From assembly GCA_003342815.1 (NCBI GenBank), contig PTEX01000138.1:772543-836542 (forward strand): a DNA stretch of 64,000 bases, read 5' to 3'. How positions within the stretch are numbered: position 1 is the stretch's first letter; each line of letters starts with the position of its first letter. This document shows positions 1 through 11,725 of the stretch, in pieces. This DNA comes from Eudromia elegans (taxonomy: Eukaryota > Chordata > Aves > Tinamiformes > Tinamidae). The notes under the pieces are model-generated. The model saw nothing but the letters and a program-made list of their open reading frames with translations, was not told where the DNA came from and made no database searches. The position numbers were made by a program, and so were the translations under genes.

Positions 1-124
1 CTTTTCTTTTCTTTTCTTTTCTTTTCTTTTCTTTTCTTTTCTTTTCTTTTCTTTTCTTTTCTTTTCTTTTCTTTTCTTTTCCTTTCTTTTCTTTTTTCTT
101 CTTTTCTTTTTTCTTTTCTTTTCC
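1..124. repeat. (CTTTT)n microsatellite
   Basis: A pentanucleotide run of CTTTT begins at the window edge and becomes imperfect after about position 80, where CCTTT and CTTTTTT variants appear. It then stops at ordinary sequence. The tract is pure pyrimidine on this strand. Its true length is unknown because it runs off the left end. Confidence 0.97.
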
Positions 125-659
125 ACTGCAATCACCCTCAGTCCAGAGCACCTCCATTAGGCACCCAGCAGAGGTGTCAATGTGGGGGGACACATCCCCC
201 ATTCGCCGTATTTGTGGTTTCTTGCAGTAAACTCTCCCCCCTTGCTCAGCCTTCCATGGGGCCGCACCGTTGGTGTTTTAGAGCGTGTTGGCCTTCGTAC
301 GTGGCCACAGGGCTCCTGACTAGACTTCTCTCTTCTGTTCCCTTCCGCTGCCCCCCTCTCTGCTTGCAACACAGACTGCAGTGAACTGAGGCCGGAACTG
401 CCCGGGTGCAGCCTTGCGCTTTGCAGAGACGGGCCGGCAGCACCCTGCCACTGGGGGCAGAGGCCCAGGAACCTCTTTGGGCAGCTCTGCCCCGTGGCCA
501 ACAGGACCCGCGGCCTTTCTGGCCCCCTTCACCCGGCTCCCATCCCAGCAGAGCCACCAGCCTGGGCTGAGCGAACGGGGCCTGCCCGGGGCCTCCCTCG
601 GCCCCGCGGCACTGCCAGGAATTAGTCCCATTCCCGACTACTTAGCGCACCTTTTCCCT

Positions 660-1030
660 GGAATTAAATGCGCGCGGCAGGCCGTCGCCGCCGGGCCCTG
701 CGTGCCTTTTCTTTTTTTCCCAGCGCATTAGCAGAACTCGATAAAGGGTCAAGTAATTTCATCCAAGCACCAGCGAGCTCCGAGCGCGGCCCCTCCGACG
801 CCTCTTCGCAACATCTCCTTCTTTTCAATTTATTATTATTTTTTTTCTCGGCGGAGGAGCGGCCGCCCGGCGCCCGCTGCAGCCGCGGGGAGCGCGTGGG
901 GAGCGCATGGGGAGCGCATGGGGAGCGCGGGGAGCGTGTGGGGAGCGCGCGGGGCCCCAGCGCGGCGGCTGCCCGGGGAGTAATTTGGGCGAATTGTGAG
1001 CGGACAGCGAGTCCGCGGGGAGCGCTGGCA
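660..1030. other. orphan CpG-rich cluster
   Basis: This stretch is dense in CpG, with repeated GCGC, GCCGCC and CCGCGG words, and directly abuts the AT-rich block that follows. No exon or transcript start can be recognised. It could be an orphan CpG island attached to a developmental enhancer. Confidence 0.45.
886..955. repeat. GC-rich minisatellite, about 11-bp unit
   Basis: Copies of a unit close to GTGGGGAGCGC or ATGGGGAGCGC follow each other about six times, with small length changes in the later copies. The repeat lies inside the CpG cluster just upstream of the AT-rich block at about 1,036. Confidence 0.85.
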
Positions 1031-1035
1031 ATCAC

Positions 1036-1640
1036 GGCGGAAACAATGTTTACATCGATCAGCTGTCAGGGTGATTTATGGCTTCATTTTGCTGTAATGG
1101 AGAATTAGTGGGAAGATTATCAGGGACTCAACACTTTGGCTTGTTACCCATGTCCAGGCGAGCAATTTGTCTCCCTGAAGCAGTGAAATACTTGTGACAG
1201 CTCCAACACTTGCCCTAATTCAATCAAGAGAAAATGTTGGAATTAATTTGTTACAAGAAAATTTAAATATGTTCAGCAAACAGTAACCGCAGAGCAGCAG
1301 GCTGATTTATTGTGCGCGGCAAGATATCGATCCGCTTCGATCCGGCCCGTGTCGAGGTTTTAATGTGTAATAATTTCCAATTTAAAGCTCCTTTTCAAGA
1401 TCACGGGTTTAAAGAGAGGGCAGGCTAGGTCTCAAGACCTGATTAGGAGCCTGTTGCAATGGCTTTGTCAAAAGCCTGTTTGAATGTAAATTCATAGTTA
1501 TCTTTTGCACTATCTTTAATATTCTTGACATGGATTTTATTGTGTGTCAAACCTCAGGCCAGCTGCCTGCCACAACCATTAATGAAACATCTTAGGAAAT
1601 AAATCTCAGTCTTTATACGATATTTTAAAAGCCCGACGCA
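1036..1640. promoter_or_regulatory. Candidate conserved enhancer block
   Basis: About 600 bases of AT-rich, non-repetitive sequence sit sharply between two GC-rich CpG clusters. The left end packs recognisable factor sites: a SOX-like AACAATG next to a FOX-like TGTTTAC (about 1042-1053), ATCGAT (1054-1059), the E-box CAGCTG, a MEIS-type CTGTCA (1063-1068) and, four bases on, TGATTTATGG (1072-1081), which is the PBX-HOX composite form. Further AATTA cores follow. This density and the lack of reading frames suggest a developmental enhancer. No alignment was possible, so conservation is inferred. Confidence 0.5.
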
Positions 1641-1925
1641 GGGGGCGTCAGTGCGGGAGCCTGAGCCGCTTCCCCGCTTTGGCGGCTGCTTCTTCGCCGT
1701 GAACCCTCGGGGCGGCCGCATCACTGCCACTGCCCCGGGTCGCGGTGCACGGGCAGAGCGCGTGGGCACCCCCGGCCTCCCCGGGCACGCACGCCCGTGT
1801 CCCATGCCAGGCCCCGCCGCTCGCGGGGTCCCCGCCGCCCCCCGGCTCCGCGCACGGTCAGCGTGGGGCAGGAAGGGGAGTGAAGGGGCCGCTTTGCGCC
1901 CCGAACGCAGCAGGCCGGGGCAGGG
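1640..1925. other. orphan CpG-rich cluster
   Basis: CpG-dense sequence directly follows the AT-rich block. It has no recognisable exon, and compositional bias explains its open frames. Confidence 0.35.
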
Positions 1926-3061
1926 GAGGGAGGTTGGAGGGACCCAACGTGCTTCATCCCGAAAACCTCCTCCTCACACCTGAGTACAAACCTCACCAGC
2001 AAGAACAAGGATTTCAGGGAGCTTCGTGTTTCATCCCTCCGCTGGAATTCAAGAAAACAAGTGCTTAGATCATCTGTGCCTGCGTCTCCAGGCCAAGGGC
2101 TTGGTTGTCCAGCCTTGCCTTGGTGGACATGGCCCCGTCTCTCCCTCTGCATGATCCGGTCTGGCATTTTGACCCCTTTCAAAGACGGTCTCTCCACAGC
2201 CCTTCACACACGTGCACCCACAAGCCGCTCACAGAGCAAACACGCCTTTACTAGGTTCTTTTGCAGGAGCCAAATCCTGCAAATCCCTTTTGCAGGAGGG
2301 TGCCGGCCCCGCGGCAGGCCAGGGTGCCCCGTGATGGGCAGGCGTGCGGACGAGGCGCCTCCGTCCCGAGCATCGCCCGTGCTGAGGCCTTCTCGCAGAC
2401 CCGGCCTCTCCTCAGCTTGCCCTGCAAGCCACGGACACAAATAACCCTGCGGTTGCTGCTGGAACCCAGCTCGTGCAGCGGGTCCCACCCGCGCACGTGT
2501 TTCCCGTACGGCCCTAACCGCGCGGGGACGCGCGCCTGGCCCGGCAGCATCGCTGCAGCCCGTGAGCAGGACGCAGGGTCCGGGTGGCCCGTGGGGCGTC
2601 GCGGGGCTGCTGCCCGAGCCCAGCCGCGACGCGGCGGCTCCCACGGCGCCTCCGGCAAGCTGAGACACCCGGGGGCAGGGGGCTCTCGGCCGCCACCGGC
2701 CGCACAGCGGGACCAGCTTTTACCAACAGGCCCTGTGGCTCTTTTAAATTCTTTCCATTCCCATCCCAACTTCTCCCTTCTCCATGACCCTTTCAGGTCC
2801 TTGCTCCCCGCTTCACCTGCGTGGAGCTGCCATCTCCTGTGATCCACGTGTGGATCCACCCTGGCCTCCCGCGCTCTGTGCACGGATGTGTCCCAGGCTC
2901 TGCACCTGGATCGGGAGCAGCTGCCGGGGCCAGATGTCACTGGAACCCGCTCATCCCCGCAGAGCCGCTGTGCCCGCGTGTCTCCCGGTCGCACTTGGCA
3001 CTGCTGCCGCTGCCGTGCCGGGACAGCCCTCCCTGTCCACTGAGCTCAATAGCCGCTTCTC

Positions 3062-3130
3062 CTTAAGATTAATTGCTATTAATTAATCACGATGCGGAGC
3101 AGTTTATCGGTATTGATTTGTTGCCTTTTG
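3062..3130. promoter_or_regulatory. short AT island with homeodomain cores
   Basis: A brief AT-rich insert within GC-rich flanks carries several overlapping TTAAT/ATTAA homeodomain-type cores around 3067-3087. It is too short to judge alone and resembles a small version of the larger blocks nearby. Confidence 0.25.
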
Positions 3131-4679
3131 GAACTGGCCAGCAGGCACCTCAGTGGCCTTCGGCCCCACCGCGCTCCTCACTCCGAGTGCCTCTTCCCAT
3201 GGGAGGCGTGAGGGGTCAGAGTCCCTGGATGTGCCGGCCGGCCGTGCGGGGCCATCCTGGTCCCGGCAGGTCCAGGTTCCCTGGGCATTCTCTGGAGCCT
3301 GGAGCTGCTTCCCAGGCTGGCGGGCGGTGGCTGAGCGTTAACCTGCTTCCGAGTTTGCACAATTACCGACATTTTGCGTCGTACGTTTTGTTGGGCTCTT
3401 GCACCACACGGCGACGATCGACGCTGGATTTTCTCACGGGCTCCCGAGCAGCTGCTTGGTGCAGCCGTCGGTGGCCGGCGCCAGCGATGGAGCTTGAGGG
3501 GCTCCTTGCACGGGCTTCTTGGGTGTCTGCTATCCTCTCCTGACCGTGGTTACGGGCTCCTTCCCCGAGCACCTCCCGAGCCCAAGCCCTTTTCCTTGCG
3601 GGACAGACAGGGACGTTCCCCCATCGCCGGAGCGGGCGGGGGGGCAGTGGCGGGGGCTGCCCAGGGCTCCTCTCGGTGCTATTTTTAAGCCGGCCCGGGG
3701 CTCCTAATGGGCGTTATCAAGGGGCCAGGGTTGGCTGAGCAATCCCAAGGGCCTGCGGGCGCAGGGGGTGCTTCCTATCAGGACGTGGCCTCGGGCTGCC
3801 CGAGCGCTCCGCATCGCCTGGGAAAATTCCCAGCTGCTGGAACGTGCATCACGGAGATGTCCTTTGAGCTGCTGAGCATGGTCAACTTCAACTTCAACTC
3901 CAGAATGTGCAAGGTCCTTTACGGGGTCTCATTTAAACCACTTTGCAAGTGTTTGGGTCCCCCTGGACACTCATCGCTATTCAGGAAGATAAGATGAAGC
4001 CCAGCGCAGCGCCCGTGGGGTTGATCCGCTGCTTGGAGGAGCAAACATCCCGGGAAGGTTCGTGCGAGCACTCTGCGGAAGCGCCTTGGAAGGAGCCCAC
4101 CTGGTTCCACCGCTGACCAGTTACTCATGTTAATAAAACAGCAGGTTTGGAAGGGCACCAAACGCCCTACAGCATTTCTCAGGGTGGGTTGGAGAGGCCT
4201 GCATGTCCTTATCCGCCAGCTTCCCATGGCATTCCTGGCCTCTGGCACGCAGGTGCCTCTTGGAGCAGCCAGGCCCTTGCCAGCACAGCCCATTCACAAG
4301 CCCTCAGTGTAAACAGCAATGGAAGGAGCACTATGATGGATCTGGAAATATTATATAAACCGCACAAAAACGCACAAAACCACCAAGTATTCACATCCAC
4401 AGGACATCCTCCCACGTGCAGATAAAGGGGCCTGGCTGTTGTCACCGCATTGCTTCAAACACACGGACAAACACCTCCTGGCTGTGGGGGCACGGCCCCA
4501 AACCTGCCCCGGGACCTGCCCAGCTCCGTGTGCCAGCCCCACACCAGGATCGGGAGGAGCTTTGCAGCTTTGCAGCGCCACGCTCAAGAATCAGGGAAGT
4601 ATCAGACTGCTGCTGGAAGGCGAAGCAAATAAATTAATTTCGGTGACAGGAATGAAGTGGATCCAATTAGGAGTCCCTG

Positions 4680-4935
4680 TGCAGCGGCTCATTAGCGCGG
4701 CCGCGAGGCAACGGCATCCAGCGCAGCGAGCGCCGCTCCCCGGCTCGGGCGCGTTCGGCGCGCCCGCACTCCGTTTGCTCGGGGAAGCTGCTCCCCGCCG
4801 CACGCCTGGAGGCCGCTTTCCCGCGGCGTGGGGTGCTCCGTGGCCACCCCCGCGGCTCCGCACCGGCCGACGTGAGCGGGAAGCGGGAATGTTGGAGACG
4901 GGTGGGCCGGGCGGCCTCGCCGCGAGCCCTGGCGC
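4680..4935. other. orphan CpG island
   Basis: CpG-dense sequence includes GCGGCCGC, GGCGCGCC and many CGC words. An AT-rich stretch with AAATAAATTAATTT lies just to its left (about 4626-4640). No gene start is recognisable. It may mark an enhancer or an unannotated non-coding RNA promoter. Confidence 0.4.
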
Positions 4936-5424
4936 TGTGAAGGAGGGACACGCTGGCGTAGGCACAACAGGCCTTGCAGCCTGAACACAACCTCAGCCTG
5001 TCCTGCCTCTCTGGTCAGTAAGTGGCGCTTTTTAAGACTCTGGGACAGTTGTCACAGGCAAGGGGCTGCCGCAGCCTCCCAGAGCCTCCCGCCCCATGCG
5101 GGTTGGGGCTTCCTGCAGTCTTGGAGCTCGGATGCCTTTAACCATTGTTTGATGTCGCTGCTGCTGAGCTCCCCCCGGGACAAGCCCGGCCACTGAAGCT
5201 GATCCCACAGCACGCTGGGAATGCCTGGATCAGGATGAGCCCCCCGGCTCGCGCCCCAGGCGTGCTCAGGAGCAAACTGGTCTCCCTGCACTTTGACAGG
5301 TCTTGCACCTCACTCTGGCGCGGGCAGTAGCCTCAAGAACCCAGCACAGCCCTGGGAGATTCCTACTGCAGCTAGCTCCGACAGTGACCCCCGTGTGAAC
5401 TGCGCTGGGTGAGCTGAGCCACAC

Positions 5425-5565
5425 AGATTGCATCACTTCGGACACACTAATTAGCATGGAGTTCTTAATTTGTCTTAAGGAAATATCCAAACCCATCATC
5501 TTTAGAACTGTGATACGGATTAAACTGAGGGCCTCTACACTGCCACTAGGCTTCAGAGTTTGCTC
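5425..5565. promoter_or_regulatory. Candidate conserved non-coding block
   Basis: An AT-rich island in GC-rich flanks contains a CTAATTAG homeodomain palindrome at about 5448-5455 and a second TTAATT core nearby. No coding signal is present. The assignment rests on composition and motif density only. Confidence 0.35.
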
Positions 5566-6229
5566 AATTGCTCCAACATCCAGGCCATGCAGACGGGTTC
5601 GGGAAGGCTGGATACCAAAACAACGTCCGAAGGAAGGAGACCCTCTCCCCTTCACGTGTGTTGCTGCAGATTTTCTGGCCTGCTTTGCAAGCAGTTACTG
5701 AGAGCACGTTGGGAATCCGAGCCCACCACGGGCTGCTGGTAGGACTGGCTGAACCCCCTGGGTCTCAGACAAGGAGATGCCATTTGGCCCTGGTACCTCC
5801 TGAAACGGGAGCCTGGAAACCTCCAAGAGTCGTCCAGGGCGGGTGACGTGCGAGAAACGCGAGCGGCCGGCGCTTTGCCACCGGATAAAGCTGGAGACAA
5901 CAATCCCTGGAGTCCTATGGGGTGTCAGATTGCCGGCAGCCACCCAAGCGGCTCCAGGAGCTGCCCTGCAACCCCTGCCAGTCCTTCCATGGGTCTCCGT
6001 GTCCATGGGGCTGCTCCTGGGGCAGCGCTTCCCTCCCCTTCCGAGAGGAACCCTCGCCCCTTGCTGAGCGTGCAGGCTGCTGGAATGGGGCTGGAAAAGC
6101 AGATGGATTTCTCCAGGGAATTTCCCGGCAAGCTTCTTCGGGAGAACTTCTGCTTCCCTCACTCCTCCCATGCCCTTTCCTTGGGAAGCGATGCTCTAGG
6201 ATGAGCCAAGACAAGCTGAGAGGAGCAGG

Positions 6230-6475
6230 AATACACCAAGATGTGTTGGGATGCACTGGGATTTGCTGATGTGTTGGATCACATCATGGTGCTCTGAGTG
6301 GCTCTGGGCAGCACCTAGATGAACTGGGATTCACCGGAATGTGTTCGGGTGCTCTGGGATGAGCTGATATTTGTTGGGATGTGCTGGGATAAGTTGGGAT
6401 CCGGGTTGCTCTGGAATGTGTTGGGGTGCTCTGAGATACGCTGGGGTGTGCTGGGATGCACTGGGATGCTCCAGG
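6230..6475. repeat. Degenerate GGGATG minisatellite
   Basis: About 245 bases consist of imperfect units such as TGGGATGTGCTGGGATGCAC, alternating about 10- and 14-base spacings. The reverse strand gives a spurious His/Pro/Ser-rich repetitive reading frame. A shorter array with the same core occurs at about 14,413. Confidence 0.85.
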
Positions 6476-6724
6476 GCTCTCCCCAGCCCTGCACTGTGGG
6501 GGAGACCCAGGGCAAGTGCAGAGCCCGCAGCTGCCAGTGGACACCACCGGAGAGCCCCTGGAAAGCAGGGAACCCCCCCAAGCCTCCGGCAGCACTTGAG
6601 GACACCCGGCGCTTCCGCAGCGCCCGGGGGACAGGGCCCGCACGGACGCAGAGTGCACGAGGGGAGAGGCGCCTGGAAGCACGCGGAGGAAGCAGCCCGC
6701 GCTCCGGCAGCGGCCGTGCGTCCC

Positions 6725-6900
6725 CTTAATGGGATTCATATGGGGCCCCGCACGATCACAATGTCTGGAGAGGGGCCAGGCCGTCTGTAACTCAAACATC
6801 GCAGGAAATTAAATTTTAGAATTCAATTTTGCATAAAGTTTTCTGTAATGAAAATGTCACCCATAAATTATGAGGTCTGATCGTGTTCTTTTCCCGTTCC
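6725..6900. promoter_or_regulatory. Candidate conserved enhancer block
   Basis: A sharply AT-rich segment lies between CpG-rich flanks. It contains GGAAATTAAATTTTAG, a GAATTC-centred AT stretch, an octamer-like TTTTGCAT and CCATAAATTA (about 6861-6870), which resembles posterior-HOX sites. Nothing suggests coding or a repeat. Confidence 0.45.
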
Positions 6901-7095
6901 TTTCCTGGACCTCCGTACGGAGCGAGCGGCAGCCGGGGCAGCGAGGGGGCCGCGCGGAGCACGAGCAGTGACGGGGGGACAGGCGGCGGCCCCGGCGGCT
7001 CCTGGAGGGACCGGATCTGTGTGCAGCAACGCTGCTCGGCCGCAACCCGTTGCATGGGCCCGGGGGGAAACTCTGCCGCGCTGCCCCCGTGAACG
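6900..7095. other. orphan CpG island
   Basis: CpG-dense sequence sits between two AT-rich blocks. No transcript or exon is recognisable. Confidence 0.35.
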
Positions 7096-7479
7096 GGTTT
7101 GACATGGGCCAGGGGGTGCCTGTGGGGGCTCCTAATAGAGGTATAAATCAGAGCTAACTCAAATTTGCACCTGCTTTTTTTCCTTTCCTCTTATTGTTAT
7201 TAAAGAAAAGCCATTTCATTTCCTCCTTGCATCACTCTGTTGTGTGTCCAAGTTTCAGGAACACTTTTTTTCTAGGTAAAACTCTGCAAAAAGGCACAGA
7301 GAGCCCCAGGACGCCCACGGGTCAGCGAGGGCTGCAGCCCCCGCCCAGCGCCGCCGACGTCCCCGGCTCCCGGGGATGCTTCTCCCGGGAGCATGGCGCC
7401 TTTTCGGTCCCACAGTGCCGCTTTCCTCCTTAGCCCCCAGATCCCAGCGGCGCGTTGCAAACTGGGCCGAGATTTGTTT

Positions 7480-7745
7480 TCCGCGGATTTAAATTGGTAA
7501 ATTATTTGCATTTTCCCCGCCCCCAGGTGAATGATTTCGGTGGCCTTGACCCCGGACTGACTGTGGGGATTAATGCGGGATAATGATTGCTGAGGCTATC
7601 ATTGCAGCAGGCACCATTAATTATCCTTATTGATCGGCGCCGTCCGAGATAAAGCGTTCTGCTGACTGGAAGACACCCGCTTCCTGCAAGGTCAAGGCTA
7701 AAACAGGGGAGTTTAAATAATTGCATTAGCAAACAAAGCAGCAAG
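7480..7745. promoter_or_regulatory. Candidate conserved enhancer block
   Basis: This block contains TAATGATTG, CATTAATTATCC, a GATA-type AGATAA and AAGGTCA (about 7687-7694), which looks like an extended nuclear-receptor half site. Flanks are CpG-rich. The mixture of unlike factor sites in unique sequence is enhancer-like; no reading frame or splice site is evident. Confidence 0.45.
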
Positions 7746-8764
7746 TGGAGGTCCCGGGGCGGCCCGGGCCCGGCGTGACGCTGCCCTGATGGTCGCGCTG
7801 CCCCACAAGGCTCCGCGAAGGGGCCCAGCCCGTGGGGGCTCCGTGCTGCCACTGCACACGCCGTGCGGGTGGGAACATCCTTCCAACACCGGTTTAATCA
7901 CCATTATTTTAACGAAGATGGTTGTGGTGTGCACGGGTTCCTCTCAACAGGCCGGTCGCTGCCCCTTTCCGCGACCGGGCTGCTCGCTGGCGCCGGTGCC
8001 GGGCGCTCCCCATCCGCCTGTACGACGCACTGCTGCCATACGTGAACACAACGCACACTTGCACGTGCATTGGCGTACAGGTGCTTCCGTAGACCTGCAG
8101 GCGCATGTACGTGTTTATATGCACACATGCCTGTACGTCAGGCTCACGTCAAATATTGCAAGGGGTTTGGTGCAACCCTGCACCCCGCTGCACCTGCGAA
8201 TCCCAGCAGGATTTACACGTCCACCTCTCCCATCTCCTTTCTGCTTCCCGTTTCTCCTCCGGCTTGCGATCCCCATCCACGAGGAGGAGGGAAAATCCAA
8301 GTCTGCTGGCTGAACAGCCCGGTTCTCCCAACCTGCAGCAGCTCCGTGTCCTCGCTCGGGCAACGTCAAGTTGAAACCCCGTCCAAACGGCCCTTGTCAG
8401 CCGCAGCTCTAGGATTAGGGGCGATTACGGCGGTATCAGTGCGCTGCCGCGGAGCGTCCCGCCGGCGCTATCTCCCACGCTGACGTCCGGTGTCACCCTG
8501 GAGGCGCGAGAACGACCTGCCGACTGCGGCCTCGGAGAGCGAACTGCACGCACCGCAATGCCACCGGGCTCCCTCCCGGCCACCGCGGGTATTTTGGGCC
8601 ACGTGGAACGTGCCGCGATAAGCGGCCCATGCGGTGGCACGGCAGCTGCCGAGCGCCCCGGTTCCCACCAAACCTGTGTCGTTCTGGGGTTTCCCACTGG
8701 GAACATGTGGCGGGGATCTTGGTAGGGGAATCCGCTGGCTCTTCTGTGGGCTGCGGCTCCGCAT

Positions 8765-8797
8765 GGGAGGTACTCGGGAGGTACTCGGGAGGTACTT
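8765..8797. repeat. 3 x 11-bp tandem repeat
   Basis: GGGAGGTACTC is repeated three times head to tail, with one substitution at the end of the third copy. Confidence 0.9.
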
Positions 8798-9002
8798 GGG
8801 AAGGGCCTTTGCTTTCTCTTCCGCTAGGATTTGCCCAGCCAGTGGGAACAAAACTGCCGTGGCTTTTCCACCCATCCTTCTGCCTGTGCATCTCCCTAGC
8901 TCTTACACAAACCTTGCAAGAAAGAGCACAGGCCCCGGGGGGTGGGGGGAGCAGTGATGGTTCAGCACAAACAAACGAGCATCCCCAGGGCATCCTGCAC
9001 CA

Positions 9003-9190
9003 TCCCATCCTCTCCCACGTTATCTCCTCCCCAGCACAACCCAGCACATCTCTTGTGTATCCCATCCCATCCCCATCCCATCCTCTTCCCCATCTCATTT
9101 CATCCCTGATGACACCATTCCACGTGTCTCCTTCCTCATCCTATCTTGTTCCCGTCCCATCCCCGTCCTCATCCCACCCCATTCCCATGC
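9003..9190. repeat. Degenerate CCCATC-rich low-complexity tract
   Basis: Irregular repetitions of CCCATCC, CCCCATCC and TCATCC run for about 190 bases without a fixed period. Simple-sequence expansion and decay explain it. Confidence 0.7.
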
Positions 9191-9639
9191 ATCCCTGCCC
9201 TTCCCTCCCCCAGCCGCATGGCCCAGGTGGAGCACACACCGGCCGTTTATTTCCCACCAAGCTTGGCTGGGAACACGTCCACGAGCCGAGGAGGAGCCAC
9301 GCGATGGCAAGGACCCTATTCACGGGCTCCTTCAGCCTGGCTATCTGCTCTCCTTCTCTCGCACACAAGGTGCGACACCGGCGCACAAAGTGGAAAGCGG
9401 CTGGAAGTGCCTGGAGCACCGGCACGAGGCTGGGCCGCAGCCGCTGCCACTCTCGTGTCATTGAAACAAACCCCGAGGGCGCTGGGGACGGTGCTGGTGA
9501 GACAACCCTGAGGGCGCTGGGGACGGGCTATGGAGCGCCTGGCCCTGCAGCCATCCCAGCGCCCGCCCCGTGGAGCCCCGGCGCCCAGCCAAGCTGCTTT
9601 CCTCACGCTGTCCCCGGCCATTGGGCCTCTTCCAGGGGC

Positions 9640-10025
9640 TCGGGAAGGCAAATGTGGAACGCATCAGCCTTTTCCACATTTTCCTTCGCAGCCTTTTTAT
9701 GAAGACCAGATTTTCCGCAGAGGAAATTAAAAAGTACATAGGGGCGGGCGGGCGGGCGGCGGTGCCGCCGGCTCTCAGCACCACTCCGGAGCTGGCAGCA
9801 CGCATGTATCCAGGCGAGGAGTTTGTCTCTATTAGCCCCGTTTTCCTTTTGCAGGAGGAATTACCATAAATCCCAGAAATAACATCTGTCCCGGGGAGAC
9901 GTATCATTACTTTCCGAACCTTTTATGCCTGTTTTTAAATTACGCCTCCTTGTAAAAACGACTCTGTATTGATTTAATAAATATCCTTGATTTGTGTACA
10001 TTGCTCAAATTAGGACAAGACGCAG
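9640..10025. promoter_or_regulatory. Candidate conserved enhancer block
   Basis: Two AT-rich segments (about 9,650-9,740 and 9,840-10,025) are separated by a GGGCGGGCGGGC stretch. The right one carries TTTTAAATTACGCC, TTGATTTAATAAATATCC and GCTCAAATTAGG. Sequence is unique with no coding framing. I treat it as one candidate element with a GC insert. Confidence 0.45.
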
Positions 10026-10204
10026 CATAGCTCTGGTTTCCTGCACAGGACCAGTGGGGGGGTTTCCACAGCAAATCCCGCGGGAGGGAGTTTCGGAGCT
10101 GCTCTGTGCGCAAGGGAGGCGTTTGACCGGTATTTCTTTCTGGACAGGCCCCATCTGACCCTCTCATCCGCTGCCAGCCTGGATGCAATGGGTCCAGCTG
10201 GGTG

Positions 10205-10238
10205 CATGGATGGATGGATGGATAGGTGGATGGATGGA
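10205..10238. repeat. (ATGG)n microsatellite
   Basis: About eight copies of the tetranucleotide ATGG, with one interrupted copy (ATAGGTGG) in the middle. Confidence 0.95.
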
Positions 10239-10719
10239 AGCCGCGGGAGGGAGCCCAGCAGCACCATCGCACTGGGTGCACAGGGATACGGTGGCACTCG
10301 GCTCCACTGCAGGAGAGCTGCCAGTCTCCGCATCCCACCGTGGCTTCCCAGACCAAACTGCCCTGGGCGCTTCCGAGCTTGGAGGAACTGGGATCCAATC
10401 CCATAAATAACCCTCACAAGCTGGGTAAACCTTGTTTCCTCACATAACACATGCGGAACTGGGACCCGCGCTGTAGTAACAGGCCTGGCGGGGGATCCTG
10501 GTGGCATGAGCAGGCACAGAGCGGGGACACTGGCTGCCACCCGCACCCTCGCTTGGGAGCAACGGGAAAGACGGCTTGGGATGGGGAGGAACCTACGGGC
10601 AACAACCGCTCATTTATCCCTACATCCTCCGAGGGCTTTAAGATGCCGCAGAGGCATCGGGCGTCATGAGTCCACATGTGAGATCCCGAGAGCAAGAGCA
10701 CCGTCGCGGGATAACAGCA

Positions 10720-10935
10720 AAAAACAGGAGTGTTCATGAAATATTCCAGCCGGCTCCGTCCGCAGAGGGGTGAGCAATTAACGGGCAGCATCGACAATCG
10801 CGAGCTTGTAACGGGTCTGATCAAAAGCGGTGTTCAGCAGCCGCCAAGCTGCCGCGCCTCGTCGGGTCAGTGTCTCCTAATTAATGATTTCTTATTAGGG
10901 AGATAAAGCGTGTTTTCTCAGCATAATGATTTCCT
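10720..10935. promoter_or_regulatory. Candidate conserved non-coding block
   Basis: A run with AGCAATTAACGG, CTAATTAATGATTTC, TTATTAGGGAGATAA and CATAATGATTTCC gives several homeodomain-type cores within 200 bases. No exon is visible. Confidence 0.4.
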
Positions 10936-11584
10936 AAAAGGAGGGATTGCTTTGAACGTGGCACGTGGGGCAATTTGCAACATTCCCGCATGCTGGTGGC
11001 TTCATCATTGGGCTGCTGTAGGAGAGGGCTGGGACGAGTTGCTGCACCAAGGCCCGGGAGAGCGGAGACCTGCAGGGACGGGCTTGGTGCTCAAGACCTG
11101 TGTTGGGGATGAAGGACAACCACTGCCAAACTCCCTCCGCAGGGAGATGCCCAAGGCGGGTATCTTAGGGCATCTCAGATTATCGTGGGGCAAACAGGAC
11201 CTGACCAAAACGATGCCATGAGGCTGGGAGCAGCGGAGTCCCGCTCGCCTGGCCGAGAAGTGCAGCGAAAATGCCCTCTAAACTACACTGAAAACTGGAA
11301 TTACGGAGAACGATGGAGACACCCAAGTGTGGCTCACCTGGCAAGGGGGCAGCAGCAGAGCGGTCTCTGAGAGAGCCCCTCGACAAGGGGGAGGAATTAA
11401 TGTGCAGGAGATGCCAGAGGCTGGGAATGGGTGAAAGGTAAAAACCCCAAACTCGCAGGAAATGGGGGCTGCTGACCCGGTATGGACCCTGGCTCCATTT
11501 GGGTGCCTAAACGGTGGCGTTTTAGCTGCAGCTGCAGCACGTGGCCTCGCGGCTCGGCCCGAGCAGCACACAGGGGTGGCTCTG

Positions 11585-11725
11585 CGCTAACGACACGCTT
11601 TAATTATGTATCAATAGAGTTTGCAAGTGCTAATTTGCACTTCTAGGTGCATATCCTGATTTTGAAGCCTCCGTACAGCCTCCTCCTCCCCATCAATGTT
11701 AATGGGACTCGTGGTACATTAAAGG
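11585..11725. promoter_or_regulatory. Candidate element with inverted repeat
   Basis: An AT-rich island in GC-rich flanks has TTTAATTATG, TATCAATAG and, near 11,624-11,643, a perfect small inverted repeat in which AAGTGC and GCACTT flank a TAATTT centre that also forms an octamer-like ATTTGCA. Regulatory function is inferred. Confidence 0.42.
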
